A DNA stretch of 64,000 nt from Paenibacillus taiwanensis DSM 18679 (lineage in GTDB: Bacteria > Bacillota > Bacilli > Paenibacillales > Paenibacillaceae). Positions 16,865 through 28,200 of this stretch are shown in pieces. The stretch covers positions 485,012-549,011 of the forward strand of contig NZ_AULE01000023.1 of assembly GCF_000425125.1 (NCBI RefSeq), in the 5' to 3' direction. Within the stretch, counting starts at the first letter, position 1. Each line of letters opens with the position of its first letter. The notes beneath the pieces were generated by a model. That model was not told where the DNA came from. It made no database searches and saw only the letters and a list, made by a program, of their open reading frames with translations. Both the position numbers and the translations under genes were made by a program.

Positions 16865-19480
16865 ATGACTAGAGAGATACAACGTGAAGATATAGAATTG
16901 TTGGCGCCTGCGGGCGATTGGGATTGTATGCGTGCCGCAGTGGCGAATGGTGCGGACGCTATATTTTTTGGTGTGGAAAAATTTAACGCACGTGCGCGTG
17001 CAAATAATTTCCGAATGGACGAGTTGCCGGAGATCATGGCATTTCTGCATAGCTATGGGGTTAAGGGCTTCTTGACCTTTAATATTTTGGTGTTTGAAGA
17101 TGAGCTGAGAGATGCGCAGCAGCTAATTGATGCTTGTATCGATGCGGGTGTAGATGCTGTCATTGTACAGGATTTGGGCTTGGTGAAAATGATCCGTGAA
17201 ATGTCTCCAGACTTCCCGATTCATGGCTCTACACAAATGACAATTACGTCTCCTGAGGCAGCTGAGTTTACGAAGCCTTTTGGTATGGAGCGGGTCGTGC
17301 TGGGCCGGGAGAACAATTTAAAGCAAATTCAGAAAATTGGTGAGATCGCTAAAGTACCGATGGAGGTATTTGTACACGGTGCGTTATGTGTCTCTTATTC
17401 GGGCCAGTGCTTGACTTCGGAGATGTGGGGCGGCCGTTCTGCGAACCGTGGCGAATGCGCGCAAGCATGCCGTTTGCCGTATGACATGATGGTGGACGGT
17501 GAGCATCAGCCTATGGGTGATGTAACTTATTTATTGTCGCCGAAAGACCTGGCGGCGATTGACATCGTGCCAGAGCTTATTGAAGCGGGCGTAACATCCT
17601 TTAAGATCGAAGGACGTATGAAGCAGCCAGAGTACGTAGCTAACGTCGTGAGCAAGTACCGCAAAGCAATAGATGATTACTTTGACGGCACGTGGACAGG
17701 ACCTTCCAAGGAAGAAGTGCGCGAGTTGCAGCAGAGCTTTTCGCGTGGCTTTACACACGGCTTCCTGTCGGGTACAAACAACAAACAGCTCGTAGATGGA
17801 ACGTTTCCGAAGAGCCGCGGCGTATATTTGGGCCGTGTCGAGCAGGTGCTGCGTGACGGCGTAGTTTGTAAGCTGGAGGCGCCGCTTAAGCGTGGGGACG
17901 GGATTGGATTTGACGCGGGGGACCCGACACAGAAGGAAGAGGGCGGCCGGGTTTATGATGTACGCCGCAAAGGTGTGAAGCTGGAGGGCGAGGCTGAGGA
18001 AGGCTGGATCGTAGACATCGTACCAGGGCGTAATGATGTGAACTTACGCAGGGTGAAGGTAGGCGACCGGATTTGGAAGACAAGCGATCAGGCGCTAGAC
18101 AAGCGGATGCGTGCTACATTTGAGACGGAGAAGCCGTATCGGGTATTTCCGATGCACGTGCGCGTGGAAGGCCGTGTAGGCGAGCCGCTGAAGACGTGGT
18201 GGACAGATGTGCAGAAGGGGACGACCGTTCAAGTTGATTCGGAACTGCTGCTGGAAGAGGCGCAGAAGCGTCCGATGGACCGTGAGCTGCTGGAAGAGCA
18301 GCTTGGTCGCTTAGGCGGCACGGTGTATCAGCTGGAGCAGCTGGAGGCTGAGCTGGAGGGCAGCGTGATTGTGCCGATGCGCGAGTTGAATGCGATTCGC
18401 CGCCGCGCAGTGGAGCACTTGGCGGGTGAACGGCCGAAGCCGCCAGTCTACGTCAAGCGTGACGTAGACGTATTGGCAGGCGCTGCCGTGCAGCATACGG
18501 CAGTGCCGTTTGGCGGCGCGCAGCTTACCGCGCTCTGCCGCACGCTGGAGCAGGTGCAGGCAGCAGTGCGGACCGATGTGGCGTTAATTTACGCCGACTT
18601 CGAGTTCATTAAGCAGTTCCCGGCAGCAATTGAAGCCTGCCGAGCTGCTGGCAAGCCGATTGCGCTCGTGACACCGCGCATTCATATGCCTAACGAAAAT
18701 GGATACCATCGTAACATCCTGAATCTGAAGCCGGATGCGGTGTTAATCCGCAATACGGGTGCTTTGCATTATTACCAGCAGGCTAAGGCTGAATGGGAGC
18801 TTAAGCGTGCTGAGGCTAGCAGAGATGCGCAGCCAAGCGATGAGATAATAGCAGAAGCAGCAGACAACTCGAATCTGGCTGTCTGCCCGCCGAATCCGGT
18901 GGGAGATGACTCTTTCCCGCAGTTAATCGGGGATTTCTCGCTGAACGTAGCGAATCACAAGACGGTGCAGCTGTTTGCAGAAGCAGGCCTTGATCGGATT
19001 ACACCCTCGTATGACTTGAACATTCAGCAGATGGTAGATATGCTGCGTCACGCGGACACGTCCAAGCTCGAAATAGTCATCCATCAGCATTTGCCGATGT
19101 TCCACACCGAGCATTGCGTGTACTGTACGTTCCTCAGCGAAGGTACAGACTACACGAACTGCGGCCGTCCGTGCGAAGAGCACAACGTCTCCTTGCGAGA
19201 TCGTATCGGAATGTCTCATCCGGTCCGGGTAGACGAGGGCTGCCGCAATACGGTGTACAACGCCATCGAGCAGTCCGGTTCGGAATACTTGCCGAATTTC
19301 CTCGAGTTAGGCGTCGACTCCTATCGCGTCGAGTTCCTGGAGGAGACCGCGGAGCAGGTCAATCAGGTCATTGACTTGTACAACCGCTCCCTGCGCGGCG
19401 AGATTAGCGGCACCCAGGTGTGGCGTACGCTCAAGGCAACCAATCAGCTTGGCGTTACACGTGGGCAATTGGTGAAGTAG
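16865..19480 (+). CDS. U32 family protein with DUF3656, RlhA-like
   Basis: 871 residues from the ATG at 16865 (GGAGG six bases upstream). The N-terminal U32 barrel shows LLAPAGDWDCMRAAVANGADAIFFGV and HGSTQMTI, and a cysteine cluster CVSYSGQC...GECAQAC, the type that holds an iron-sulfur cluster. A long middle region (about 330-520) matches the DUF3656 insert, then a second barrel-like part ends with another cluster (HCVYC, NCGRPC). E. coli RlhA of this family hydroxylates 23S rRNA C2501; the same role here is inference from family. It is longer than E. coli RlhA (about 650 residues), as in other Firmicutes. The middle is distinctly GC-rich. Confidence 0.85.
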   Translation: MTREIQREDIELLAPAGDWDCMRAAVANGADAIFFGVEKFNARARANNFRMDELPEIMAFLHSYGVKGFLTFNILVFEDELRDAQQLIDACIDAGVDAVIVQDLGLVKMIREMSPDFPIHGSTQMTITSPEAAEFTKPFGMERVVLGRENNLKQIQKIGEIAKVPMEVFVHGALCVSYSGQCLTSEMWGGRSANRGECAQACRLPYDMMVDGEHQPMGDVTYLLSPKDLAAIDIVPELIEAGVTSFKIEGRMKQPEYVANVVSKYRKAIDDYFDGTWTGPSKEEVRELQQSFSRGFTHGFLSGTNNKQLVDGTFPKSRGVYLGRVEQVLRDGVVCKLEAPLKRGDGIGFDAGDPTQKEEGGRVYDVRRKGVKLEGEAEEGWIVDIVPGRNDVNLRRVKVGDRIWKTSDQALDKRMRATFETEKPYRVFPMHVRVEGRVGEPLKTWWTDVQKGTTVQVDSELLLEEAQKRPMDRELLEEQLGRLGGTVYQLEQLEAELEGSVIVPMRELNAIRRRAVEHLAGERPKPPVYVKRDVDVLAGAAVQHTAVPFGGAQLTALCRTLEQVQAAVRTDVALIYADFEFIKQFPAAIEACRAAGKPIALVTPRIHMPNENGYHRNILNLKPDAVLIRNTGALHYYQQAKAEWELKRAEASRDAQPSDEIIAEAADNSNLAVCPPNPVGDDSFPQLIGDFSLNVANHKTVQLFAEAGLDRITPSYDLNIQQMVDMLRHADTSKLEIVIHQHLPMFHTEHCVYCTFLSEGTDYTNCGRPCEEHNVSLRDRIGMSHPVRVDEGCRNTVYNAIEQSGSEYLPNFLELGVDSYRVEFLEETAEQVNQVIDLYNRSLRGEISGTQVWRTLKATNQLGVTRGQLVK

Positions 19481-19503
19481 TAGGGGATATCTAATGTGGA
19501 TAT

Positions 19504-19558
19504 AGGGGCTGCCCTTAAGTCATGTCATTGACTTAAGGGAACAGCCTCTTGTTTGTTA
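19504..19558 (+). terminator. Terminator after the U32 gene
   Basis: CCCTTAAGTCA pairs with TGACTTAAGGG around TGTCAT, extended outward by GGGCTG with CAGCCT, then TCTTGTTTGTT. Confidence 0.8.
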
Positions 19559-19615
19559 GAGTAGCTTTTATGACATTGCTCGCACGTAATATTGGTGCAA
19601 AATGGCATTATGAAA

Positions 19616-19624
19616 TGGTATAAT
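19616..19624 (+). promoter_or_regulatory. Extended -10 promoter for galU
   Basis: TGGTATAAT combines a perfect TATAAT (19619-19624) with the upstream TG of an extended -10. No good -35 is found at 16-18 bases, which such promoters can lack. It lies about 45 bases before the galU start. Confidence 0.6.
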
Positions 19625-19669
19625 GTGAAGTATCATGCTAACTGAATTGGGAATAAGAGGGTGACGAAG

Positions 19670-20560
19670 ATGAAAGTACGCAAAGCGATCATTCCAGCGG
19701 CTGGCTTAGGAACAAGATTTTTACCGGCCACTAAGGCGATGCCAAAGGAAATGCTCCCGATCGTGGACAAGCCGACGATCCAATACATCATAGAAGAAGC
19801 GGTTGCTTCTGGCATAGAAGATATTATTATTGTAACGGGTAAGGGAAAACGTGCGATTGAAGATCATTTTGACAACGTATTCGAGTTAGAGGCGCTGCTA
19901 TTAGAAAAGGAAAAGCACGAATTGCTTAAAGAAGTACGCAAGTCCTCTAATATGGCGGATATTCATTACATTCGGCAGAAGGAGCCGCGTGGCTTAGGTC
20001 ATGCCATATGGTGCGCTCGTAAGTTTATTGGTAATGAACCTTTTGCTGTCCTGCTTGGTGATGACATTGTACAGGCAGAAGTTCCGTGTCTCCGTCAGAT
20101 GATTAACGTGTTTAATGATTATCAATCGTCTGTAGTGGGTGTACAGCCGATTCCGTGGGAAGATGTGTGCCGATATGGTGTTGTGGCAGGAGAGCAGCTT
20201 ACAGAGCGTGTGATGCGCTCGGAGAAGTTGGTAGAGAAGCCGGCAGTAGGGTCAGCCCCTTCTAACTGGGCCATCATGGGAAGATACATACTGACACCAC
20301 ACATTTTTGATCTCCTGGAGAATCAGGAGGCAGGTGTAAATGGTGAAATTCAATTAACAGATGCAATTCAGCATTTAAGTCAGGTGGAGCAGGTACTTGC
20401 TTATCACTTTGAAGGCCAACGCCATGATGTAGGGGAGAAGCTTGGATTTATCGAAACGACGATTCATTACGCGCTCCAACATGCTGATTTGAGAGATCCT
20501 TTATTGCGGTACATGGAACAGCAAATACGGGCAGCACATGCAGAAACGACTCGGGATTAA
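19670..20560 (+). CDS. galU: UTP-glucose-1-phosphate uridylyltransferase
   Basis: 296 residues; makes UDP-glucose from UTP and glucose-1-phosphate for glycan, teichoic acid and glycolipid synthesis in the cytoplasm. The nucleotide-binding signature [24 protein letters not shown] is near the N-terminus, followed by [11 protein letters not shown] and GLGHAIW blocks typical of GalU. The ATG at 19670 is chosen over GTG at 19661 because that GTG is part of the ribosome binding site AGAGGGTG. It has its own promoter, and its stop codon sits in the loop of a terminator palindrome. Its place beside the polysaccharide locus suggests it feeds that pathway. Confidence 0.93.
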   Translation: MKVRKAIIPAAGLGTRFLPATKAMPKEMLPIVDKPTIQYIIEEAVASGIEDIIIVTGKGKRAIEDHFDNVFELEALLLEKEKHELLKEVRKSSNMADIHYIRQKEPRGLGHAIWCARKFIGNEPFAVLLGDDIVQAEVPCLRQMINVFNDYQSSVVGVQPIPWEDVCRYGVVAGEQLTERVMRSEKLVEKPAVGSAPSNWAIMGRYILTPHIFDLLENQEAGVNGEIQLTDAIQHLSQVEQVLAYHFEGQRHDVGEKLGFIETTIHYALQHADLRDPLLRYMEQQIRAAHAETTRD

Positions 20561-20578
20561 TCCCGAGTCGTTTTTCTT
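20544..20578. terminator. Terminator palindrome containing the galU stop codon
   Basis: A 30-bp perfect palindrome (20544-20573) is centred on the GATTAATC that carries the galU TAA at 20558-20560. TTTTTCTTCTT follows on the plus strand. It also lies 25 bases beyond the end of the converging minus-strand ligase gene, so it may work for both. Confidence 0.85.
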
Positions 20579-20602
20579 CTTATACATTTCTTTGCAACAG
20601 AT

Positions 20603-23071
20603 TTATTGAATTTGCATGTTTACGATACTATCCATTTTAGTCTGTTCCTCTGGATCAAGTGCCAGCAGCTTCGCCAGATTCACATCATCCTGTAAGCCAA
20701 GCTTCTTAGTCATAGCAAGGTACCACCTTAATAGATCCCGCTTGCTTGTATCATTCGGCTTAGCCGGATCAGGTGTTAAATCCTCCTGCAGGTGAGCTTT
20801 CATTATGTCGTAAGCCTCTTGCGTCTTGCCCGTCAAATAGTAAGCTTGACCCGCATGAAGTGCTACTTTAGGTGTAATTTCAAATTTGCGTCCTTGAAGC
20901 TGCCCCTCTGGGAGCGTCTTCAGGTGCTCAATACCCCGTTCAATGTGCTGTAAGGAATCAAATACGGAGTTGAAATATTTATCCTTTAAAGCTTTGTCCT
21001 CCGAATTAGAACCCAATAGGGATGCAATGTGCATATATTGCTCGTACCACTCGATATCCCACGGATAACGATATTTATTGTTCTCATAAACATCGTAAAT
21101 GTCTGTACTCTTATTTTTGTAGGAATAGAGCTTGTTTAGCAGCATCCACAATTGTTTATTAGAAGGCTCCGATTTAAGTGTATCCGTCAGTAAGCTTTCA
21201 GCAGCTGTGAAGAACTCTTCTTTCTGCGTTTGCTTAAAGATTTGACCCATTAAATCGGCCTTCATCCCTACGTAATCTGGATGATGTGCTCGAATGCCAA
21301 GTGCTTTATCCAGCGGAGCTGTGATTTGGGTGTAGTCATTACTGCTGCCAGCAGCGACAACGGATTGATTAAATGAGTTAGATGCTGATACAAATGTGAT
21401 AGCGGTAATGAGTAGGACAATAGATATAAGACCAAACACTGTTAAATAAATAGAACGTACTTTTGTAGGCTTCCAACTTAGTTTAGCGAACGGTTTGCTA
21501 TCTATAGCAGCAGTCATCCCACCTAGTCCGATAAATACGAGAATGCCCATAAAGACGTAACTCATGTTAAAGTCCAAAATACTATGAACAAGAATCGAAA
21601 ACGCAATTATGAAGTACATAAAGTAACTTTCACGTTTTTCTATATCTGCACGTTTGTAAGAACGGACGTATTGATAGAAAATATAAAGGACAAATGCCAT
21701 AAAGATCGTAAACCCTAGAATGCCAGTTTCAATCACGTACTGCAAGAAAAAGTTATGTGCTTGACGCGAGGTATATGGGTTGTTTTGATACTGCTCATAT
21801 AGAGCAGACCATCCGCCTCCGCCTGCACCAATGACCGGATAGTCGGCAACTACCTTCACTGCGTCCTTATAGAATGTAAGGCGTTCCAATACGGAGTGCT
21901 GACCGAAATTGATGTTTTCCAGACGTGTTTGGACGTTCTCAGGAAGAATATTTTTGACACTCGTACCAATGAAAATATAGAGAATAAGAGCTCCTAATAC
22001 AGCACCCCCAACAGGAATGAGCAGCGAACCCCACTTCAGTTTAGACAATCCAGTCGTTCTAGCTTCTAACCAAGGAGCTAACCAACGTTCGATTACAACG
22101 GAGATACTGGCTGAGATTAATGATCCGACAAGAATGTAAGCCCATCCTTTAAAGGATTCACTAGCAGAAAAAGTCTGTTGCACACTTAATCCTAAGTCAG
22201 TAACCGGGTTAAGAATAAGGATTGTTACGATACTACTGATTGCTAAATGTAGAATCCAGATTAATTGTCGATGCGGCTTCAGGAAAATGAGTAGTACAAC
22301 AAAGACCACTGGTAACAATAATAATCCACCACGAGACAAGGTTAAGAATAAGGATAATAGAATAGGCACGAGCATAAATCCGTGTCCAGCCTGTCCCCAC
22401 CAATTTCGAGCTTTGCCTACAAAGAATACAGCCGCGAACAAGAAGGCCATCAAGAAGGCAGCGTATGTATTTGCATATTGGAACACGGATGTGAGTCGTG
22501 CACCGTTGGAATCAATCATAACTGCATCACGGTAGGCTCCAGACTCCAGAGTGGGAGAACCTAACCATTTCACCAGGACCGTAACGCCAGGTCCATTTCC
22601 TAACCAATGGAACAAACCAAAAAACACAATAATGTAAGAAATTATCATGATTGTAAGATTTAATGTTCGATTTACGACAGCATCTTGCGCTATAATGGAT
22701 GAGGCAACAAAAAATATAGCGTAAATTGTCACGATAAGCAGCATATTTAGCGCCAAATACTGTGAGTCGGCGCTTATCAATGATACTGCATAACTTGCTG
22801 GCAGTAAGAAAACTAAGACTGACAATGTATCTTTATGAGAAGACCATTTGAATTGCTTCCAGCCAACGGCCACTGTTAAGAGGCCAATAAATGCTGATAG
22901 TAATGCTGCAATGTAAACCGATTGTTCAAAAGTGGAAGTTTGTCCGTTAAATAAGGCTGTTCTAAATGCAGACCAAAATAAAATTAAGATAATTGCTCCA
23001 AGTAGTAACCAAGGTGTTTTGGGGCCAGTAGTGGCATTACTCTTGGGACCAGAATAACCATAAGTCGACAA
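20603..23071 (-). CDS. WaaL/Wzy-type O-antigen ligase family membrane protein with C-terminal repeats
   Basis: 822 residues from a TTG with AAAGGAG eight bases upstream. Residues 1-530 carry about a dozen membrane helices. A large external loop holds the Wzy_C signature, including YPVIGAGGGGWSALYEQYQNNP and RQAHNFFLQYVIETGILG with the conserved histidine. The C-terminal 260 residues are soluble and helical, TPR-like. Proteins of this size and layout act as O-oligosaccharyl transferases (WsfB/WsaB-type) in Paenibacillus and Geobacillus S-layer glycan loci; that role is inferred from family and neighbourhood. It could instead be a polymerase. It is transcribed away from the wzm gene and converges on galU. 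Confidence 0.8.
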   Translation of the reverse strand: MSTYGYSGPKSNATTGPKTPWLLLGAIILILFWSAFRTALFNGQTSTFEQSVYIAALLSAFIGLLTVAVGWKQFKWSSHKDTLSVLVFLLPASYAVSLISADSQYLALNMLLIVTIYAIFFVASSIIAQDAVVNRTLNLTIMIISYIIVFFGLFHWLGNGPGVTVLVKWLGSPTLESGAYRDAVMIDSNGARLTSVFQYANTYAAFLMAFLFAAVFFVGKARNWWGQAGHGFMLVPILLSLFLTLSRGGLLLLPVVFVVLLIFLKPHRQLIWILHLAISSIVTILILNPVTDLGLSVQQTFSASESFKGWAYILVGSLISASISVVIERWLAPWLEARTTGLSKLKWGSLLIPVGGAVLGALILYIFIGTSVKNILPENVQTRLENINFGQHSVLERLTFYKDAVKVVADYPVIGAGGGGWSALYEQYQNNPYTSRQAHNFFLQYVIETGILGFTIFMAFVLYIFYQYVRSYKRADIEKRESYFMYFIIAFSILVHSILDFNMSYVFMGILVFIGLGGMTAAIDSKPFAKLSWKPTKVRSIYLTVFGLISIVLLITAITFVSASNSFNQSVVAAGSSNDYTQITAPLDKALGIRAHHPDYVGMKADLMGQIFKQTQKEEFFTAAESLLTDTLKSEPSNKQLWMLLNKLYSYKNKSTDIYDVYENNKYRYPWDIEWYEQYMHIASLLGSNSEDKALKDKYFNSVFDSLQHIERGIEHLKTLPEGQLQGRKFEITPKVALHAGQAYYLTGKTQEAYDIMKAHLQEDLTPDPAKPNDTSKRDLLRWYLAMTKKLGLQDDVNLAKLLALDPEEQTKMDSIVNMQIQ

Positions 23072-23157
23072 TTTTTACGCTCCTTTACTGTATATGTACT
23101 TTGTTAAGTTTAGCATAATGATAGATCATTTTTAAACAAGAGAGTTGTGACATTAAT

Positions 23158-23937
23158 ATGATACAAAAATTAATTTCCCATCAGCTGTTTATTTTCGAGT
23201 TAGCTAGAGCGGACTTTAAAAAACGTTATTTTGGCTCCTTTCTAGGAATAACATGGGCATTCATTCAGCCCCTTATAACCATATTACTATTTTGGTTTGT
23301 ATTTCAAGTAGGCTTCAGAAGTACACCTATAGATGATGTTCCTTTTATTCTTTGGTTATCATGTGCTATCATTCCTTGGAATTTTTTCTCGGAATCGGTG
23401 CAGGCATCTACGGGATCGATACTAGAAAACAGTTTTTTAATTAAGAAGATGGTTTTTAAGTCTGAAGTGTTACCTGTTGTTAAAATATATGCTGCTCTTT
23501 TTGTACATCTATTCTTTTTGATATTTTTAATGGCCATGTTTTTATTCTATGGTTATGGATTCTCAATCTATTATATTCAAGTATTTTATTATTTAATTGC
23601 AAGTTTAACCCTGGTGTTGGGGGTAGCCTGGATCACCAGTTCATTAATGTTGTTTTTAAAGGATACTTCACAGGTTGTAGCAATGTTGCTGCAGTTCGGC
23701 TTTTGGTTAACTCCTATTTTTTATCCAGTGACTTTTATTCCTGAAAAGTATCAATTTATTTATCGGCTGAATCCAATGTTTTATATAACCGACGGATATA
23801 GAAATACGTTTATATATCACAAGTGGTTCTGGGAGAGCCCAGGTACAATGTACTTTTGGACAGTAACAACGGTGCTCTTGGGTGTGGGCTATTACGTGTT
23901 CAAAAAATTGAAGCCACATTTTGCAGATGTTTTGTGA
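23158..23937 (+). CDS. ABC-2 polysaccharide export permease (Wzm/TagG-like)
   Basis: 259 residues with six hydrophobic segments. The ABC-2 membrane family pattern is clear (RADFKKRYFGSFLGITWAFIQPL near the N-terminus and the block PIFYPVTFIPEKYQFIYRLNPM late in the protein). Such permeases move lipid-linked polysaccharide across the membrane with a Wzt/TagH ATPase, which is encoded 12 bases downstream. It begins the long plus-strand glycan operon. The upstream gap of 86 bases to the divergent ligase shows no convincing promoter hexamers. Confidence 0.88.
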   Translation: MIQKLISHQLFIFELARADFKKRYFGSFLGITWAFIQPLITILLFWFVFQVGFRSTPIDDVPFILWLSCAIIPWNFFSESVQASTGSILENSFLIKKMVFKSEVLPVVKIYAALFVHLFFLIFLMAMFLFYGYGFSIYYIQVFYYLIASLTLVLGVAWITSSLMLFLKDTSQVVAMLLQFGFWLTPIFYPVTFIPEKYQFIYRLNPMFYITDGYRNTFIYHKWFWESPGTMYFWTVTTVLLGVGYYVFKKLKPHFADVL

Positions 23938-23949
23938 GGAGCTAAATCT

Positions 23950-25218
23950 ATGGATGATTGTTCAATCTCTATACGTAACCTGTGTAAGATTTATAAGATG
24001 TACGATAAAAATGTAGATCGATTTAAAGAAGTGATAAACCCATTTAAGCATAAGTATCACAGGGAATTTACTGCTGTAAATGATGTTTCTTTTGATGTGA
24101 AAAAAAACGAATGTTTAGGTATTATCGGAAAAAATGGATCAGGTAAATCAACTTTATTAAAAATGGTAACAGGCGTTCTTACCCCTACTTTTGGAAATAT
24201 CGAAGTAGAAGGGAAAATTTCGGCACTTCTCGAGCTGGGCGCTGGGTTTAATCCTGAGTTTACCGGTATCGAAAACGTATATTTGAATGGAACTTTGATG
24301 GGATATTCAAAGCGAGATATGGATGCCAAACTAAATGACATATTAGATTTTGCTGATATTGGTGACTTTGTTTTTCAACCAGTAAAAACCTATTCTAGTG
24401 GAATGTTTGTAAGGCTTGCTTTTGCGGTGGCTATTAATGTCGAACCAGACATATTAATTGTAGATGAAGCGTTAAGTGTCGGTGATATTCGTTTCCAACA
24501 AAAGTGCTACCGAAAAATTGAAGCCTTAAAATCTAAGGCGACTATTATTTTTGTAACTCATGATATGACCGTTATAAATAAATACTGTGACAGAGTTATA
24601 TGGATTAACGAGGGGAAGTTAATTGAAGAGGGTACACCGTTGGAAGTTTCTAAAAAATATCAAGCTTATATGATAGGAGCTGACATAAGCACGCTAACGT
24701 TTACTAACCAAAAAGCGGCAGATGAAAATGAGAAGATTATAGTAGAGGACTTTTCAGAGCAACTCGATGTAATGGGTGATGATAAGGCGCTGATAACTGG
24801 AATGACATTATACGATGATGCTTCTGGCCTAAAGACAACTGTGATCGAGCCGCTCCAGGAGATAAAGCTGCGGATTAAAGTGAATGTATTCAGTTTGATC
24901 AAGAACGCAATAGTAGGTTTTACGATAAAGGATAGATTGGGAAATATTATAACTCAGACGAATAGTTTTGTGTTAGGCCAGGGGATTGAAGACTTAGAAG
25001 GTGGCAAAACTTATATATTCGGTTTTAACTTCAAGTTTCCACATCTCAACCATGGACAGTATACGATTTCTCCGGCAGTGGCTTCCGGTACACAGGAAGA
25101 GCATATTCAACATAGTTGGGTACATGACGCGTTAGTCTGCCAAGTTATTCCTGTTAATGGGTATAGTCTGAGCGGAATCGTCCATTTAGATGGTGTGAAA
25201 TTTGAAAATGTCTTATAG
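23950..25218 (+). CDS. ABC polysaccharide export ATPase with C-terminal glycan-recognition domain (Wzt-like)
   Basis: 422 residues. The ATPase half has Walker A GKNGSGKST (about residue 58), the signature TYSSGMFVRLAFAVA, Walker B ILIVDEAL and the H-loop VTHDM. The C-terminal domain (about 250-422) is beta-rich (IKLRIKVNVF, GFTIKDRLGN, YTISPAVASG), the form found in Wzt proteins that read a chemical cap on the glycan end before export. This fits with the methyltransferase domain in the next gene, which could write that cap. It partners the permease 12 bases upstream. Confidence 0.88.
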   Translation: MDDCSISIRNLCKIYKMYDKNVDRFKEVINPFKHKYHREFTAVNDVSFDVKKNECLGIIGKNGSGKSTLLKMVTGVLTPTFGNIEVEGKISALLELGAGFNPEFTGIENVYLNGTLMGYSKRDMDAKLNDILDFADIGDFVFQPVKTYSSGMFVRLAFAVAINVEPDILIVDEALSVGDIRFQQKCYRKIEALKSKATIIFVTHDMTVINKYCDRVIWINEGKLIEEGTPLEVSKKYQAYMIGADISTLTFTNQKAADENEKIIVEDFSEQLDVMGDDKALITGMTLYDDASGLKTTVIEPLQEIKLRIKVNVFSLIKNAIVGFTIKDRLGNIITQTNSFVLGQGIEDLEGGKTYIFGFNFKFPHLNHGQYTISPAVASGTQEEHIQHSWVHDALVCQVIPVNGYSLSGIVHLDGVKFENVL

Positions 25219-25230
25219 AAAATAGGTGAT

Positions 25231-28200
25231 ATGATGGATTTTACAGGTGAAAGATATGTACCTAATATTAGTGATGTGCAGTTGACAATTGAGCATACAC
25301 AGAGATATTCTGCCATTCTGGATATTGTAAAAGAAAAAAAAGTACTAGATGCTGCTTGTGGGGAAGGGTATGGTTCCTTTCTGTTAGCTTCTTACGCAAA
25401 GAGTGTAGTTGGTTTAGATATTGATCAGACAACGATTTTAGAGGCGATCGGAAAATACAAAAAGGATAATCTCTCATACCAAGTTTCTTCTATAGAGATG
25501 CTTCCTTTTGAAGATGATTCTTTTGATATTGTAGTTTCATATGAAACGATTGAACATGTGGACGAGCAAACTCAGCGTAATTTTTTAAAAGAGATCAAGA
25601 GAGTTTTGAAAGCAGATGGTTTATTAATTATCTCGACTCCAAATAAAGAATTATATACAGATAAATATAGTTATAGCAATCCGTATCATATTAAGGAGTT
25701 TTACAAAGCAGAGTTTCAAGAATTCTTGAATAGGTATTTTAAGTACACAAGCTTTTACTCCCAAAGATTTGAGGTTGTCTCTGTCATTAATGGTAGTGCT
25801 ACTTTTGGGAAATATGATTGGGATAGTAGTTCCCTTGGTGACACACCATCGAGTTTATCGGATAAGTATCTAATCTCAATCTGTAGCGACAACTCATTTT
25901 TATCAAATATCTCATTGGCCTCTTTAGCGCCCTATCCTGCAAAATATGAGAATATGGTAGAGAGAGTGTACACACTTCAAGATGAAGTAGAGGAAAGAAA
26001 CAAACATATTCAATTATTAGATGATGAGATCAGTTTTTTAAGAGATAAGTTTGAGCAGTATCAGAAAGAGCAAGAACGATACAAAACAGCGTTAAATGAA
26101 ACCGAATCATTGTTGTCAGAGATTGCGAAAAAAAACAAAGAGCTGCAAGAGGTGAAAACAGAGATTACAGATAGAATAAGTGAATTGATGGAAGTACAGT
26201 TTGATGTTGAAGATAAAAAAGTTCAAATTCAACATCTACAATCCAAGTTATCAGAAGTAGAAGTTGCTCTTGCCAATAAACAGGGACATATTGGATTATT
26301 ATTAGAGCAAGAAAGAAAACTAAATAACATTTTAGAATCCAACGGGTGGAAGATGTTGCTCCGTTTATACGCGATTAGAGACTCTTTATTCCCGAAAGGG
26401 AGTAAAAGAAAGTTCTTTATGAAGATGGTTGTTAGAACTTTGAAGAATCCAGGCAAAATGTTGTCGAAGATAAATAAAGATAACCTGAAAAAGATATTTT
26501 ATTATTCAAAAACAGAAGAATTAACCATGTTAGAACAGCGTATCGATAATTATATGGAGCGTCATAATCAGCAAGTACACAAGCAGGAACTCAAGTTGTT
26601 TGAACTGCAGCAGTTCACAAAATTAATCTTTAAAAAGGAAGAACGTCCATTAGTATCTATTATTATTCCTGTCTATAATCAATGGAATTATACTTATGCT
26701 TGTCTTGCATCCATTTTGGAGAATACACCAGATATCTCGTATGAGGTTATTATTGCTGATGATATGTCTTCAGATGAAACAATTAATGTTCATAACTATG
26801 TAGAAAACGTAAATGTAGTACGTGACGGAGAAAATAGAGGTTTTCTACTGAACTGTAACCATGCGGCGAAGGTAGCAAAAGGGGAATATATATTCTTCCT
26901 TAATAATGATACAAATGTTCAGCCGCGTTGGTTGAAATCATTAGTTGAGTTAATGCAGCAAGATCCTACTATAGGAATGGCGGGTTCAAAGCTTATTTAT
27001 CCTGATGGAAGACAACAAGAGGCTGGTGGTATCATATGGAATGATGCAAGTGGATGGAACTATGGGCGTTTAGATGACCCAGACAAACCAGAATACAACT
27101 ACGTAAAAGAATCAGACTATATATCAGGCGCTGCTATAATGATTAGAAAGTCATTGTGGACTGAGCTTGGTGGTTTTGACGAAAGATATGTTCCTGCATA
27201 CTTTGAGGATACTGACCTAGCATTTGAAGTTAGGAAATTAGGTTACAAGGTTGTGTTTCAACCAAGCTCAGTTGTAGTGCATTTTGAAGGTATTTCACAT
27301 GGAACAGACACTGGAAGTGGAATTAAGAGTTACCAACTTAAGAATAAGGAAAAGTTTTTGGAAAAGTGGGCAGGTACACTACAAGAACAGCATTTTAATA
27401 ATGCAGATCATGTATTTCTAGCTCGAGATAGAAGTAAAAATAAAAAAGTTATTGTAATCGTGGATCATTATGTACCGCACTATGATAAGGATGCAGGGGG
27501 AAGATGTACGTATTTCTATTCTAAACTCTTTGTTTCTTTAGGATATAAAGTTATATTTATTGGTGACAATTTTTATCAACATGAGCCTTATACCTTAGAA
27601 CTTCAGCAGCTTGGTATTGAAGTTCTATATGGAAATTGGTTTGCTAAAAATATAATGCAGTGGATTAAAAACAATGGTCAATATTTTGATTATGTTTATT
27701 TGAATAGACCTCATATTTCTATGAAATATATTGATGTATTTAAAAAACACACTAAAGCAAAGATCATATATTTTGGCCACGATCTCCACTATATTAGAGA
27801 AATGCGTAACTATGAAATATCCAGAAATGTAAATTTACTAAAATCAGCTGAAGAATGGAAACAGAAAGAGTTTGAGTTAATTTCCAAATCTGATGTAGTT
27901 CATGTGGTCGGAGACTATGAACAGGGAGTTTTAAAGCAAGAGTTCCCGAGTAAGCTTGTTCGAAATATTCCATTATTCATCTATCCGACACGTTATGAGC
28001 AATCTAATGAGTTTGAAAATAGAAAACATTTGTTATTTGTTGGAGGATTTAACCATAAGCCTAATCATGATGGGGTCATGTGGTTTATCAATCAAATTTG
28101 GCCTAAAATAAAGGAAGTTCATGCTGATATCAAATTCTATATTGTAGGTTCAAATCCGCCGGATGATATTAAGTCCCTACAATCGGACGATATTATTGTA

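Noticed and set aside
20603..23071. Wzy polymerase of a Wzx/Wzy pathway
   Set aside because: No Wzx flippase or Wzz is present, whereas a complete Wzm/Wzt exporter and cap-type methyltransferase are; the C-terminal repeats fit ligase-type proteins.
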